Part shown: one piece after another, positions 22,961-33,984 of the stretch | Layout: each line of letters starts with the position of its first letter | How positions within the stretch are numbered: the first letter of the stretch is position 1 | Source: Heterocephalus glaber | Lineage: Eukaryota; Chordata; Mammalia; Rodentia; Bathyergidae | Reading direction: 5' to 3' | Assembly (NCBI RefSeq): GCF_000247695.1 | Contig: NW_004624782.1 | Location: 13,903,671 to 13,967,670 of the forward strand | Length of the DNA: 64,000 bases | The notes under the pieces: generated by a model | Databases searched by the model: none | Told to the model about the DNA's origin: nothing | The model's input: the letters and a program-made list of their open reading frames with translations, nothing else | Made by a program: the position numbers and the translations under genes

Positions 22961-23131
22961 CTGTTCAGGAGAGAGTAAAACAGTCTGTCTTAGTTTAGAT
23001 TCTCCCAGAAGCTGACCCTGGGCCAAGGATGAAGTGCAAGTAATTCATTGAGGAAGAGTTCCTGGGGGAATAAAAACACCAAGGAAGTGACATAAGTAGC
23101 ATAAGCAAGTGTGGAAAGCTGTGAGGAGCTC

Positions 23132-23480
23132 TGGAGTATAAGTGACAACCGAGAGTCTCCTGCCTCGGGCAAGGAGGTGAGGTCCTGGTGCTCACATACC
23201 AGTCCCTGGCTGCAGGTCCCCTGGGGTCAGCCAGCTGCAGCCTCCAGCAGCAGCATCCAGACGTGGTGGGCGTCAGCCAGGAGCAGCAGGACATACAGAA
23301 CCTGGGCGTGCTGTGCCGGTAAAGGCCTCCAAGGATCTGTGTGGACCATGGTGCTCTGTACAGCCAGGAGGAGTTTGGGCTTCCACCTCTCCCCCGCATC
23401 ACAGCTCCCTGCCCCTGCTGCACACTGATCCCATTCCCAGGCCAAAGCATGGGCTACCCATGTGCCCTGTCATCAAAGGT
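23132..23480. other. no gene or recognised repeat
   Basis: Mixed sequence; short frames are open on both strands without family resemblance. Confidence 0.35.
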
Positions 23481-23486
23481 AGAGTG

Positions 23487-23592
23487 TTGGCTGGCAGGTG
23501 CAGCTCAGAGGTAGAGTGCTTCCTACCATGTGCAAGTTCCTGAGTCCTATCCTCAGCTGTGATGTAAAAATCAATAAATAAAATAATAAATA
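23487..23592 (+). mobile_element. old ID-like SINE
   Basis: GGCAGGTGCAGCTCAGAGGTAG and TGAGTCCTATCCTCAGC with an (AATA)n tail. Confidence 0.5.
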
Positions 23593-24326
23593 TGTGTATG
23601 GACATTTTTTTCTTCCTATTTTTTTACAGTGCTTTCTAATGGTCTACATAAGGTGTCCTATATATTAAATGTGTACTGAATTTTTGTGGAAACATTAGCC
23701 AGAGCAATTAGATAAGAGAAAGAAATAAAAGGAATAAAGATAGGAAGGAAAAAGTTAAATTATCATTATTTGTCATTGACATGAAACTCTACATAGAAGA
23801 CCCCAAAAACTCCACCAAAAGACTCCTAGATTTAATAACTATATTCAGTAGCATAGCTGGATGCAGTCAACAGTCAAAAATCAATAGCATTCCTGTATAG
23901 AAATACCAAACTCACTGAGAGAGAAATTAGGGAAACAACACATTTCACAATAGCATCCCAAAAAATAAAATACCTACAATCTAACGAAGGAAGTAAAAGA
24001 CCTCTACATTGAAAACTACAGTACTCTGAAAAAGGAGATTGAAGAGGCTACCAGAAAATGGAAAGATATCTCTCCTTGGGTAGGAAGAACCAATATAGTG
24101 GAAATGATCATACTCCCAAAATTCTTATACAGATTCGATGCAATCCTGATCAAAATTCCAATAGTGTATCTCACAGAATTAGAGAAAACAATCCTAAAAT
24201 GCATTTGGAACCAGAAGAGACCTAGAATAGCAAAAGCAATTCTGGGCAACAGAGGCAAGGCAGGGAGCATCACAATCCCTGACTTGAAACTATACTACAA
24301 AGCTGTGGTGATAAAAACCGCATGGT

Positions 24327-24426
24327 GGGGCCAGGGATTTAGCTCAGTGGTTCCATCACCAGCCCCACAAGGGCAAGGACCCGAATTTGATCCCTGGTAC
24401 TAACAACAACAACAACAACAACAACA
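24327..24426 (+). mobile_element. ID SINE inserted in L1, (AAC)n tail
   Basis: The A tail has become (AAC)n at 24403-24426; AAAACC(G/C) target words lie on both sides. Confidence 0.92.
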
Positions 24427-24467
24427 AAAACCCCAGCACGGTACTGGCAAAAAAACAGACCCAAGGA

Positions 24468-24558
24468 GGGCCGGGGATTTAGCTCAGTGGCACCTCACCT
24501 GCCTCTCAAGGTCCTAAGTTCAATCCCCAGTACCACAAAAAAAAAAAAAAAAAAAAAA
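24468..24558 (+). mobile_element. ID SINE inserted in L1
   Basis: Target words ACAGACCCAAGGA and ACAGGCCCAAGGA flank it. Internal deletion in the middle (CTCTCAAGGTCC); 20-base A tail. Confidence 0.92.
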
Positions 24559-25432
24559 GAACAGGCCCAAGGATCAATGGAACAAATTAGAAGATGCAGA
24601 AACAACTCCAAACACACTCAGCCACTTTATCTTTGACAGAGGGGCCAAACACCTTTACTAGAAGAAAGAGAGCCTTTTAATAAATGATGCTGGAAAAACT
24701 GGCTTTCCACATGCCAAAGATTTAAACTAGACCCATATTTTTCACTATGCACTAAACTAAAATAAAAATGGATCAAAGATCTAAATATTACAACAGAAAC
24801 ACTAAATCTACTGGAAGAATACGTAGAACTCTTGAATACATAGATGGAGGCAAAGACTATGAATAAAACTCAGACTACCTGGGAAATACTATAAAGAATC
24901 ACCAACTTGGATCTCATCTTATTAAAAAGATTTTGTACAACAAGAGAAACCACCAACAGAGTGAAGAGACAACCCACAGAGTGGGAAAAAATTTTTACTA
25001 GCTATTTAGATAAAGGACTATTATCTAGAATATATAAAGAACTCAAAAAAAATCACACCCCCCAAATTTAAAGACCCAATCCAAAAATGGCCATCTGAAA
25101 TGAAAACACTTGTCAGATAAAGAATTAGAAATAGCAAATAAAAATACGAAAAAATGTTCAACATCACTGGTCATTCGTGAAATGCAAATCAAAACAATGC
25201 TGAGATTGTATCTCACTCAAGAAAGAATGGCTGCTATCAAGAAATCAACCCATAACAAATGCTAGCAGGGCTGTGGGGAGAAGGAACCCTTCTCCACTGT
25301 TGGTGGGAGTGCAGACTGGTGCAACCACTGTGGAAGTCAGTATGGAGATTCCTCAAAGAACTAGGGCTAGAGGTCCCATTTGACCCAGCTATCCCCATTC
25401 TTGATATCTTCCTGAAAGAATTAAAAGCATCA

Positions 25433-25528
25433 GAGCCAGGGATTTAGCTCAGTGGTTCCGCTGCCTGCCCCACATGTGCAAGGACCAGAGTTCAATCCCT
25501 GGTACCAAAAACAAACAAACAAACAAAA
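25433..25528 (+). mobile_element. ID SINE inserted in L1 (first of a pair)
   Basis: Preceded by TTAAAAGCATCA; (AAAC)n tail. Confidence 0.92.
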
Positions 25529-25540
25529 TGGATAGTATTT

Positions 25541-25623
25541 GGGCCGGGATTTAGTTCAGTGGTTCCAGCACCTGCCTCACAAGCGCAAGTTCCCGAGTTT
25601 GATCCCTGGTACCAAAAAAAAAA
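25541..25623 (+). mobile_element. ID SINE inserted in L1 (second of a pair)
   Basis: Followed by AAAAGCATCATACC, which repeats the target word before the first ID. Only 12 bases of unrelated DNA separate the two. Confidence 0.92.
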
Positions 25624-25875
25624 AGCATCATACCACAGCGATATATGCACACCCATGTTTATAGTGGCACAGTTTGTAATAGCTAAGTTGGAAACAGCCC
25701 AAGTGCTCATCAGCTGATGAATGGTAAAAAAGATGTGATTGTTTTATACAATGGAGTACACTATTCTGCCATAAAGAAAGACAAGCTTGAGACATTCCTA
25801 ACTTAACGGATACACCTTAAGACCATACTGTTAAGTGAAATAATTCAGACACACATGTTTAAATACCGTATTGTA

Positions 25876-25987
25876 GCTGGGTATGGTGGCACACACTCGG
25901 GAGGCGGAGGCAGGATTGCTGCATAGTGAGTTCAAGACCAGCGTGAACTACACAGCAAGACCCTGTCTCCAAAAAAAAAAAAAAAAG
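25876..25987 (+). mobile_element. B1 SINE, internally deleted
   Basis: GCTGGGTATGGTGGCACAC joins directly to CTCGGGAGGCGGAGGC, so the middle of the left half is missing; the right half ends GACCCTGTCTCC. Confidence 0.8.
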
Positions 25988-26233
25988 AAGAAACCAAAAA
26001 TATAAATAAGGATGAAAATGTATAATAGATATTGGGAAATGGGAAGAAAATGTTCAAATGAGAAGGGGAATGGGGTGGGGGAGGGAAAAAGGGACGAGGG
26101 AAAAAAGAATGGAAGGAAAAATGGAAACAAAGCTTTGTAAACAAAGAGGGGAAGAGGGGTTGAAGGGAGAAAAGGAGAATGGGGGAATAAAGAACAAAGA
26201 TATATCACATCTGGATTTAAATTCCCTATGATC

Positions 26234-26333
26234 GGGCCGGGGATTTAGCTCAGTGGTTCTGGCACCTGCCTCGCAAGTGCAAGGTCCCAAGTTTGATTCC
26301 CGGTACCAAAAAAAAAACCCAACAAAAAAACCC
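26234..26333 (+). mobile_element. ID SINE inserted in L1
   Basis: AAATTCCCTATGAT occurs on both sides (about 26219 and 26335). Confidence 0.95.
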
Positions 26334-26509
26334 TAAATTCCCTATGATGAATGTTATCATTACGTATATCTGCAATGTACCAATAAAAAAAAGAAAACAA
26401 AAAATGTGTTCTGGCTAGACGAAAAAGACCTTTCTACCTCTGTAAGGGCTGCCATGATCATGATGGTGAGCCAGGCAACATAAGTGTGACCACAGTAGCT
26501 AACCCTAGC

Positions 26510-26715
26510 TTTATTTTATCCAGCAGATGCCGGAAAGTACTCCAAGTGCTTCACCTTCAACATCTCATTAAATCCACAAGCTGTACCAGGAAGTTATCCT
26601 CACATCGTTATTTCCATTTTATGGGAAGAAATCTAAGCTAATAAATGGGTAAGCTGGGATTTAGATCTTCAAGCAATCTGACTCCAGACCTGAGCTTTTA
26701 ACTCTCCTCTCTGAA
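26510..26715 (+). repeat. MIR
   Basis: CTCATTAAATCC, CCATTTTATGGGAAGAAATC and CAATCTGACTCCAGACCTG follow MIR order. Confidence 0.7.
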
Positions 26716-26838
26716 AAGTGTCATTAATAGTGTAAGGGTTTAATTTCTTATATGTTAGGTTAACAAAGATCCATAAAATGAAATATTGATAAGGCAAGGA
26801 AAAACATGTGGAATAATTTTATTAGAAATATTCTAATA

Positions 26839-26935
26839 GGTCAGGGATTTATCTCAGTGGTTCCACCACCTGCCTTGCAAGCACAAGGACCCAAGTTCGA
26901 TCCCCGGTACCAAAAACAAAAGAAAACAAAAAAAC
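26839..26935 (+). mobile_element. ID SINE
   Basis: Flanked by AGAAATATTCTAA on both sides; A box reads TTTATCTCAGTGG. Confidence 0.93.
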
Positions 26936-26949
26936 AGAAATATTCTAAC

Positions 26950-27480
26950 ACATTTTTTGAACAAGTAATCAAAAATTAAATCAGGACATAGAAGATATGA
27001 ACATGTAAATTTTTTGCTCTGAAAACAAACGCTAAACTCCTTTTCAAGCTTAATGGACATAACAAAAATCAATAAATATTAAACTACAGAGAATATATTA
27101 GCAAATTTTGAAAAGTAGAAATTTTACAAGCTATTCTCTGACCAAAATGCAATGCAACTAACAGTAATATAAAACATGCCCCTTAGAAATTTTAAAACAT
27201 AAAAATAGCATCTCAAATTATCCTTAGGACAAGAAACAAAAAATAAAAAAGATTATTTAGAAAGTAATTTTTTTTTTTTAGAAAGTAATTTTAAAAGTCG
27301 GATACAGACAAAGCTCTGTGCAGAGGTAAATTAATAGCATTAAATGCTTTTAGTGTCAAAAAGAGAAAAATGAATGAATCAATTGAGCATGCAAGTTGAG
27401 ATTTCAGAAAGTAGTGTAACAATAGGCCCCTCCCCAAGACATGGGAAAAAATGGATATTTGAAATAGTAAACAAAAGAAA
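26950..27480 (+). repeat. old L1/HAL1 ORF2-region remnant
   Basis: CTCTGACCAAAATGCAATGC, CCTTAGAAATTTTAAAACAT and GCAGAGGTAAATTAATAGC match an internal LINE-1 coding area, badly decayed. A GAAAGTAATTTT word is repeated at 27259 and 27281 around a T run. Confidence 0.55.
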
Positions 27481-27604
27481 AAGAGAAACACATAAAAGGA
27501 GATGGGACGCGCTTTCTGCCTGTGGAGAGCAGGCTTAGCAGCACCCACGTGGACTCCGCCTTCGAAGAGGTCTCGCCAGCCCGTTCCACAGCAAGTGGCA
27601 TGAC

Positions 27605-28080
27605 ACCGCTGCTTAATTCTGTGCACTTATGCTCCCTCGCTGTTAGACGTGACAGGACAGAGACCCCATCTCAAGACTCATTACTTGCTCAGGGCCTGGT
27701 AAGTGTTGGGACCTTAATAAATGTTTGCTGAACAGAAAGAATGAATGCGATCAAGCACTGATCTGGAGTGGCACGGTTCCCAGTGTTGCTCCTGTCCCCT
27801 CTGCCTGGCCAATGTTGCTCGGTCTGGAATGAATTATTCTAACAATGAGGAACAAGTTATAGATATCTGCCTAAAGTATATTATGCAACCAACAGCAATT
27901 CTTTTCCCAATATCAATAAAATATGAAGATGTGGGGTTTTGCTTTTATTTATTTCCTCTTATCCACTGAATAATCAGATATTTCTTTTGTGAAATCGATT
28001 CCCAAGGCCCTGTTCAAATGCCACCCACTCTGGAGACGTACCCTGATTTCTCCAACCAGCAACAATCTGTGTTTCCTGGG
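27605..28080 (+). repeat. L2 fragments
   Basis: GGGCCTGGTAAGTGTTGGG to GTTTGCTGAACAGAAAGAATG is an L2 3' end; GTTCAAATGCCACCCACTC (28013) is another L2 word. Confidence 0.55.
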
Positions 28081-28081
28081 T

Positions 28082-28420
28082 GTCTTAGTTACTTTTCTCA
28101 TTGCTGAGACGAAATACCAACACCCAAAATTAAAGGAGGAAAGGTTTATTTAGCTCATAGTTTGTAGAGGTTTCAGTCCATAATTGGCTGGCTCCAAGGC
28201 AGCGGGGCGTGGCAGAGGGACAACAGTTCATAGCAGAGGAAGACAGCAAAAGCAGCAAGGGGCCTTATCAGCGTCTCTCTGCCCCTTTTATCTTACCCAG
28301 TCTGCTTAGGGCAGGCAGCACTCACACCCGTAATCCTAGTGGCCTTGAGCCTAGCAGTGCCCTGTGAATCAATCCCAGCGTCACACACTCGAGATCCAGC
28401 CACTTCTGAGAAGCCCCATC
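28082..28420 (-). mobile_element. rodent URR1-like repeat
   Basis: GTCTTAGTTACTTTTCTCATTG and GGAGGAAAGGTTTATTTAGC are typical of a rodent repeat that I associate with URR1 (hAT-Charlie). The orientation and exact family name are uncertain. Confidence 0.5.
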
Positions 28421-28905
28421 TGTGAGTTGTCAGCACCTCTAGACAGCTCTCCTACCCAACAGCACCCAGCAGCACCCCTGATAGGAAGCTGCACTCGGGA
28501 TTTGACCCTGGCTTGAACTCGTCTCCCTGGGGTCTGGGGTGGGGAGAGAGGCAGGCACAGGGCACTGATTTCGAAGGTTGGTTGCCCAAATGCCCATGCG
28601 GAACTCAGAGCATCCCAGAGCAGAGGCGAAGGGTTGGTAAGTTGACTGCCGTAAGGCTCGGGGCCCAGCTGTGTATACTTACACCTGCACTGCACCTGGT
28701 TAGGAAAAGGTACCAGAGGCAAAAGAAGGCCGGGGCGGGAGAGGAGGGGTTGCTGGCACATTAGCTGGGGCTGAAAGATGCTGTCAACAGGTGTTTTGTG
28801 ACTGATGAACATTCCAGGCAGGGGACCCACTGGGAAGTCCCCAGGGTCAAGAGACAACCAGTTACTTTGGAAAGAGCCACAGCATTGGGCAGCCCTCCAC
28901 ATGGT
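28421..28905. other. no gene or recognised repeat
   Basis: Mixed sequence; the 173-codon minus-strand open frame across 28381-28902 has no family resemblance and lacks promoter or splice support. Confidence 0.4.
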
Positions 28906-28914
28906 CTTTGGCTC

Positions 28915-29240
28915 TCAGAACAATCACCCTGAAATGAAGGTCACACCCTGTCGGTCTCTCTGCTCACCACTCTTCAATGGTTCCCCAGGATTCAGGGCCC
29001 TCTCAGCTTTGTGCGATCATCTGCCCTGGCTTTTGCTAGCTCCTGCGCACACCACCTCTACACCCTGAGCAGCGAAGGCTTCAGGAGCACCAGTCTGACC
29101 CCTTTTGCTCCTCACTCTAATCCCTACTGTGCATCCTTACACAACATTCAGGGTGGGCTTTTATGCAAATGAATCATGTCACTCCAGTGAAGTTAGGATG
29201 AAAGCCAAGCTTCTAGCTTTTAGGGGTTCCCACTAGTCAT
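28915..29240 (+). repeat. L2
   Basis: CAATGGTTCCCCAGGATTC, GGGCCCTCTCAGCTTTGTG, and ATGTCACTCCAGTGAAG are L2-like phrases. Confidence 0.55.
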
Positions 29241-29286
29241 CTGGGACAAATTGGGCACCAAAATAATTAAAGTTAATAGTTATAGA

Positions 29287-29494
29287 GCCGGGCACGGTGG
29301 CACACCCCTATAATTTCAGTTATTTGGGAGGCTGGGGCAGGAGGATCTTGGGTTTGAGACCAGCTTGGACAATTTAGTGAGACCCTGTGTCTAAAAAAAA
29401 TAATTTTTTTTTAAAAGGGCTAGGAATGTAACCTAGTTGTAGAGCACTTACCTAGCATGTGTGAGCCCTTGGACTCAACAGTCCTCAGGAACAC

Positions 29495-29531
<37 letters not shown>
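29287..29531 (+). mobile_element. B1-dID composite SINE with (CA)n tail
   Basis: GCCGGGCACGGTGGCACACC (B1) and GCTAGGAATGTAACCTAG (ID). The tail is (CA)n at about 29491-29531. Confidence 0.82.
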
Positions 29532-29536
<5 letters not shown>

Positions 29537-29579
29537 GAAATTCAAGAGTTCCTTCTAATAATAAAAATAAATAAACATA

Positions 29580-29810
29580 CCTGGAACATACCTGCAATCC
29601 TAGCTACCCTGGAGGCTGAGGCAGAAAGATATAAATTTCAAGACCAAACTGGGAAACTTAGTGAGATGCTGTGTCAAAATAAAAAAAAAAAAATTCAGGG
29701 CTGGGGATGTAATTCAGTGGTAGAGCACTTGCCTAGCACACGCAAGGGCCTGGGTTCAATATCTAGTGCTGTGGGTGGTAAATATATGTGTATGTGTGTG
29801 TGTGTGCTGT
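29580..29810 (+). mobile_element. B1-dID composite SINE with (GT)n
   Basis: ACCTGCAATCCTAGCTACC (B1), then GGCTGGGGATGTAATTCAG TGGTAGAGCACTTGCC (ID, close to the tRNA-Ala ancestor), then (GT)n at 29787-29807. Confidence 0.82.
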
Positions 29811-30059
29811 ATATCTATAGAGGAGAATGTCAAATGTCAACTAATAATGTGGAGAGAGTCTTGGAGCTGAAGAGTTAGCATTTTTGAAACCATCCTGAAA
29901 ATTTATTCAGTCAAGAATCATCAGCAGATGTTAAATCTGTCTATTTAAACTTTGACATGGCATGGGATATCTTGTGGTCATAAAGTATCTCCTTATAGAT
30001 TGCTTACTAATTATTAGTAACTATGAATTGGAGAAATCTGACCATATCTTGACTGTGTA

Positions 30060-30420
30060 ATGAAAATGAAAGTCAAAAATCACCAAAGATGTACAGAGAG
30101 ACATCTGTGCTTTTAACTGGTATAAAGGACACAGTGTCACTTATGCAGTCTTTCATCAATGAAAGCATAACCCATATATAATAATAAAAAACAGCAGACA
30201 ATACAAAAGGAGAAACAATCTATTAAAATAAAGAGGAAGACTGAATTCTTTGAAAATTTCAACATCATAAAAGACAAAGGAAGGCTAACCACTCCAGAAT
30301 AAAGGATGCTAAAGAGAAATAACAACATAATACAACACATCGTTCCCAGACCAGACCCTGTACTACATGGAAACAATGCTATACGGAGAGAGACAGAGAC
30401 AAGTGACAAGAGATGAGTAA
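30060..30420 (+). repeat. old LINE 3'-end-like remnant
   Basis: AAAAGACAAAGGAAGGCTAA and AAGGATGCTAAAGAGAAATA match a common old L1-type 3' UTR. GAAATTATTTCCAAATAAAAAG at 30797-30818 resembles the matching terminus. Confidence 0.4.
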
Positions 30421-30954
30421 ATTAGCTGGCATGTTGTGGCAGTGTTAGAGCTAGTGCAGTGGGAATTGTATTGTGGTCAGAAACATGCACTGTACCAAAG
30501 GAACATGATGCATAGAACTCATAGCTCCGAATAAAAGTCCCACGCCTGCGCTTGGCACCGAGGGCCCATGGCCTGCGGCCTCCGGGAAGATGTTAGCAGT
30601 GGGTGAGCTGTGGACAAAGGCTAGACGGATGCCTTCTGCAGCATGCTCTCCAGCTCCAGCACCTATGAAGTCTCACACAGCAGTCAGTGGGCTTTTTGCA
30701 TACTGATTGCATATTGAGTCACGTCATTCCACCGAAGTGTGGATGAAAACCAGGCTTCCAGTTACTCTCTGTAACTATAATTACTTCCTATAACTTTGAA
30801 ATTATTTCCAAATAAAAAGTTAAACCAACAAGTCCAAGTCCCTTGCCATGGCCTGCAGGCCTCTGCACCCCCCGCCCCCCAGCACCGTCAGCCCCAGCTG
30901 CGCGGGGCACATTCAGTTTCTCAGCACACCGAGCCCTTTCCTACTGTTGTTTGT

Positions 30955-31200
30955 ACATTGAATTCTTCTCCCCTCACTCAGGTCTCGGGGATGCAGTATT
31001 ATCATTTCCTCAAAAAGGCCTTTTTGTCCCCAACCCCTCCTGGTTTAGCTCTGTCATATTCTCTCCTAGCGCCCATCTGAGCTTTCTCTTCATGACCTTG
31101 TCACAGTTTATGAGTTTGTAGTTCAAGAGGACTGCTCATGTCTGTCTCCTCCAGCGGCCTGGAGCCTCCTGAGGCTGGGGCTCCTGTCTTTTCCTCATGG
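30955..31200 (+). repeat. L2
   Basis: CCTCAAAAAGGCCTTTTTGTC, CAGTTTATGAGTTTGTAG and TGAGGCTGGGGCTCCTG follow L2 order. Confidence 0.6.
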
Positions 31201-31359
31201 ATGCATATTCCACTTCAGCTGCTGGATACGGCTCATTGCTGGGCCCTGAGCTAACTGAGGAAATGTATTCCACTCTCCAAGTTCACCTCCAAACTGTTGG
31301 CAGCTCTCAGAGAACATACCCTGCAGGTCATTAGCCCCATATTCAAGCGGGTTCTTCTG

Positions 31360-31482
31360 CCGGGAGTGGCGGCTCAGCTGTAACCCCAGCATTTGTGAGG
31401 CTGAGGCAGGAGGATCACCATGAGTTTGAGGTCAGCCTGGACTACATAGTGACAGCCTGTCTCAAAAAGCAAAAAAAAAAAG
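31360..31482 (+). mobile_element. B1 SINE
   Basis: GCCGGGAGTGGCGGCTCAGC ... AGCCTGTCTCAAAAAGC. Confidence 0.85.
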
Positions 31483-31794
31483 GCTTTTTCTTTGAAGGCT
31501 TCCTAGGTGGTGTCTCCCTTCCCCCTCACCCCAGTATTTGAAATTAAGGTAAAGAGGAATTTCAGAGAGGGCATGTCAAGGAAGCAGTGGCTTGGTCAGA
31601 CTGCTGCTCAGAGGGTCAGGCTCATTCTAACGAGAGGTGACTGGGGCCCAAAGTCATTGGCATAAGGATCCCTCAACTGTGGAGAGTCCGGAATGGGTGC
31701 AAAAGGCTGACTTAAGGGCTGAGTGGAGAAGAGCAGCAAAGAAGCAGTGTTCAGAGAAGTAGGAGTAATATCAGCAGAGAGAACTGTTACCATA

Positions 31795-31888
31795 GGGCTG
31801 GGGATTTAGCTCAGTGGTTCCATCTCCTTCCTCGCAAGTGCAAGGTCCCAAGTTCGATCCCCGGTACCAAAAAAAAAAAAAAAAAAAG
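31795..31888 (+). mobile_element. ID SINE with target-site duplication
   Basis: GAACTGTTACCATAG before and GAATTGTTACCAAAG after; 20-base A tail. Confidence 0.95.
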
Positions 31889-31989
31889 AATTGTTACCAA
31901 AGGCAAGAGAGGAGGACAGCTGGGCATAAAAACCTTATACATTTGGGCTTTCTTCTTCCTTGTTCAAGATCAGCATCTGGCACCTGGTG

Positions 31990-32185
31990 GGCTGAGACAG
32001 CTCAGTGCTGGAGAAAGACTCATTCTCTAGACCCTGACTCCACCACACAGAACCTCGGTGACTGTGGGCACTGGACTTAGCTTTCCCAGACTCCAAGCCC
32101 TCATCTAAAAAACTGGAGCAGTGCTGATATTTACTTTATGGGCTGCTGTCAGGATCACATCAGATCATCTTTGGATTACAGATGT
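31990..32185 (+). repeat. MIR
   Basis: GACTGTGGGCACTGGACTTAG and CCCTCATCTAAAAAACTGG correspond to the MIR core and 3' half. Confidence 0.6.
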
Positions 32186-32689
32186 CTTTGAACCATGCCT
32201 GGTCTACAATCTCTGGTAAGATCTCCTCACTCCAGCCTTCCACCAGTGAGTTCCAGGCCAGATTAGAGAGCCTCTGTCACCACCATCTGTTACACGCTCC
32301 CTTCCTGGGATGTGAACCCCACTGAATAAAAGGGGCTAGATTCCATTTAACACTAGCCATTCTCCAAAGACTCCCTGAACATCAGCTTCCTACTTGTCCC
32401 CAAGAGCATGGTCTACCGTGCTGGAGTTTGCCCACTTGACTGCAATCAACCGTCAACCGAGAGCTGTCTACACCCTGTTTTTCAGCTACGATGACCTCAA
32501 CACAGTGACAGTACAGGAATTATAATTATTCTCAGGCTCCCTACTTGGGGATACCACTAATGTCTACTCATACATTCTGACCATCCCATCTCTGGAGAAA
32601 AGAGAAGCATGTGGTACCATTTCACAGCTTAGAAAACCCCATGCCACTGTCCCTCCCCCCTTCACCCTCACAACTGCCCTGTGAGGTAG

Positions 32690-32945
32690 ATGCAGCCAGT
32701 AACTATACTGCTTTACACTTGCCGAGCATTCACAATGTACCATGCTCTGTGTCACGTTTCCATGTGAGATCTCATTTAAATTCACCCAATCACTATGAAA
32801 TAGATTCAATCAGTGTCCCCATTTTACAGAAGAGAAAATTCATAGAGTGGTTAGAACTTGCCCCAAATCAAAGAGGAGGCAAGTGATGGAGCTAGGATTT
32901 GAACCTCAGACTGTCTGACTCCAAAGCCACACTCTCAACTCTTCT
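32690..32945 (+). repeat. MIR, nearly full length
   Basis: TGCCGAGCATTCACAATGTACC, CCCATTTTACAGAAGAGAAA, GGAGCTAGGATTTGAACCTC and GACTCCAAAGCC follow in consensus order. Further MIR-like text lies at 33000-33110. Confidence 0.8.
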
Positions 32946-33129
32946 ACAGTATTGTTTCACAAAGCGGGCATGTTACTCCCCAGACATTACTCCTCTGTCC
33001 ATTAAATTGAAGTTCAGAGAGGTAAAGTGGTTTGTCCAAGGTTCCACAACTAGGAACTTGAAAGCTGGAATCCATGTTGGATCCTCTGGTTCTGAGGCCT
33101 CTGATACCATGAAGCTTCCCTGACCGAGC

Positions 33130-33930
33130 CTGACAAAATACTAGGTCATATCTCTGCAGCAGACTTTCCTTACCACCCCTGCTCAGCCCAGATAGTATTT
33201 CTGTGCAGGAATTCCTTTGTGGCATTTATTGGAAAATGTGTGTTTTTCTGAATCTCAAAAATCTGTGAAGAAATTGAGAAAAAAAGTACTGTAATTCTCC
33301 TATGAGAATTAATGCTTGACAATATACAGGAGTTCCTGGTTTGAAGGGATCTACTGATATCAAGTAAAAAATAAGAAAAGGAAACACTGACACTCAGAAT
33401 CTAAAGTTAAGGTAGACATTTCTGGAACTTGGGACAGGAGCACATAGGGGAGAAGTTATCATAATTTAATGATTTTTTGGTGGCAGTTGGCATATTAAAA
33501 ATCTGTCTATGGCCCTGTCTGCTGTTAATAGTGACTCACTCTCACAAATAGAAATTATATGTTTACATGCATACTGTATTTTATACAAATTCTGTGATGT
33601 TCCAAGAAATAAGTGTCGTGGAAACAAGCTTATATTGGCAATTTCAACTCATAACTGTGAAGTGCTGTCAATCTAGGTGAATATTTAAACATTTTGCTAT
33701 TCAACCACCACCAAGAGTGTTTGCTGACATTTTCCAGTTTTTGAATATTTACTATGGCCTACAGTTCTTTTTAACTACTACTAAATTTGTATTTATTTGT
33801 TTAAAAAAGTACAGAAAGTTATGAAAAAGAATAATATATTTCAGGAATTCCCCAGAATTTCAATTTTCATTCCTAAATCCTGAAGATTAGTATCTGCTGG
33901 GAATTTGGAAACTTTAATTAATAAACCTTT
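33130..33930. other. AT-rich repeat-poor segment
   Basis: About 800 bp with no SINE, L1 or low-complexity signature and no long open frame. It lies next to the 34-kb CpG island. Confidence 0.5.
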
Positions 33931-33984
33931 GTGCTTTGACTCCCCCAAGCAATCCAGTGTGCCAGCAAATGTGCACAGAGGCCA

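Larger units (their letters stand above)
23688..26392 (+). mobile_element. L1 3' part (late ORF2 and 3' UTR), decayed
   Basis: Begins at GCCAGAGCAATTAGATAAG and continues through TGACATGAAACTCTACATAG, AATAAATGATGCTGGAAAAAC, TGGTGGGAGTGCAGACTGG and CCATGTTTATAGTGGCACAG. The G-rich 3' UTR (26020-26190) ends at GTACCAATAAAAAA near 26392. It is longer at the 5' side than the 17.7-kb copy and holds five ID insertions and one B1. Stops break every frame. Confidence 0.88.
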
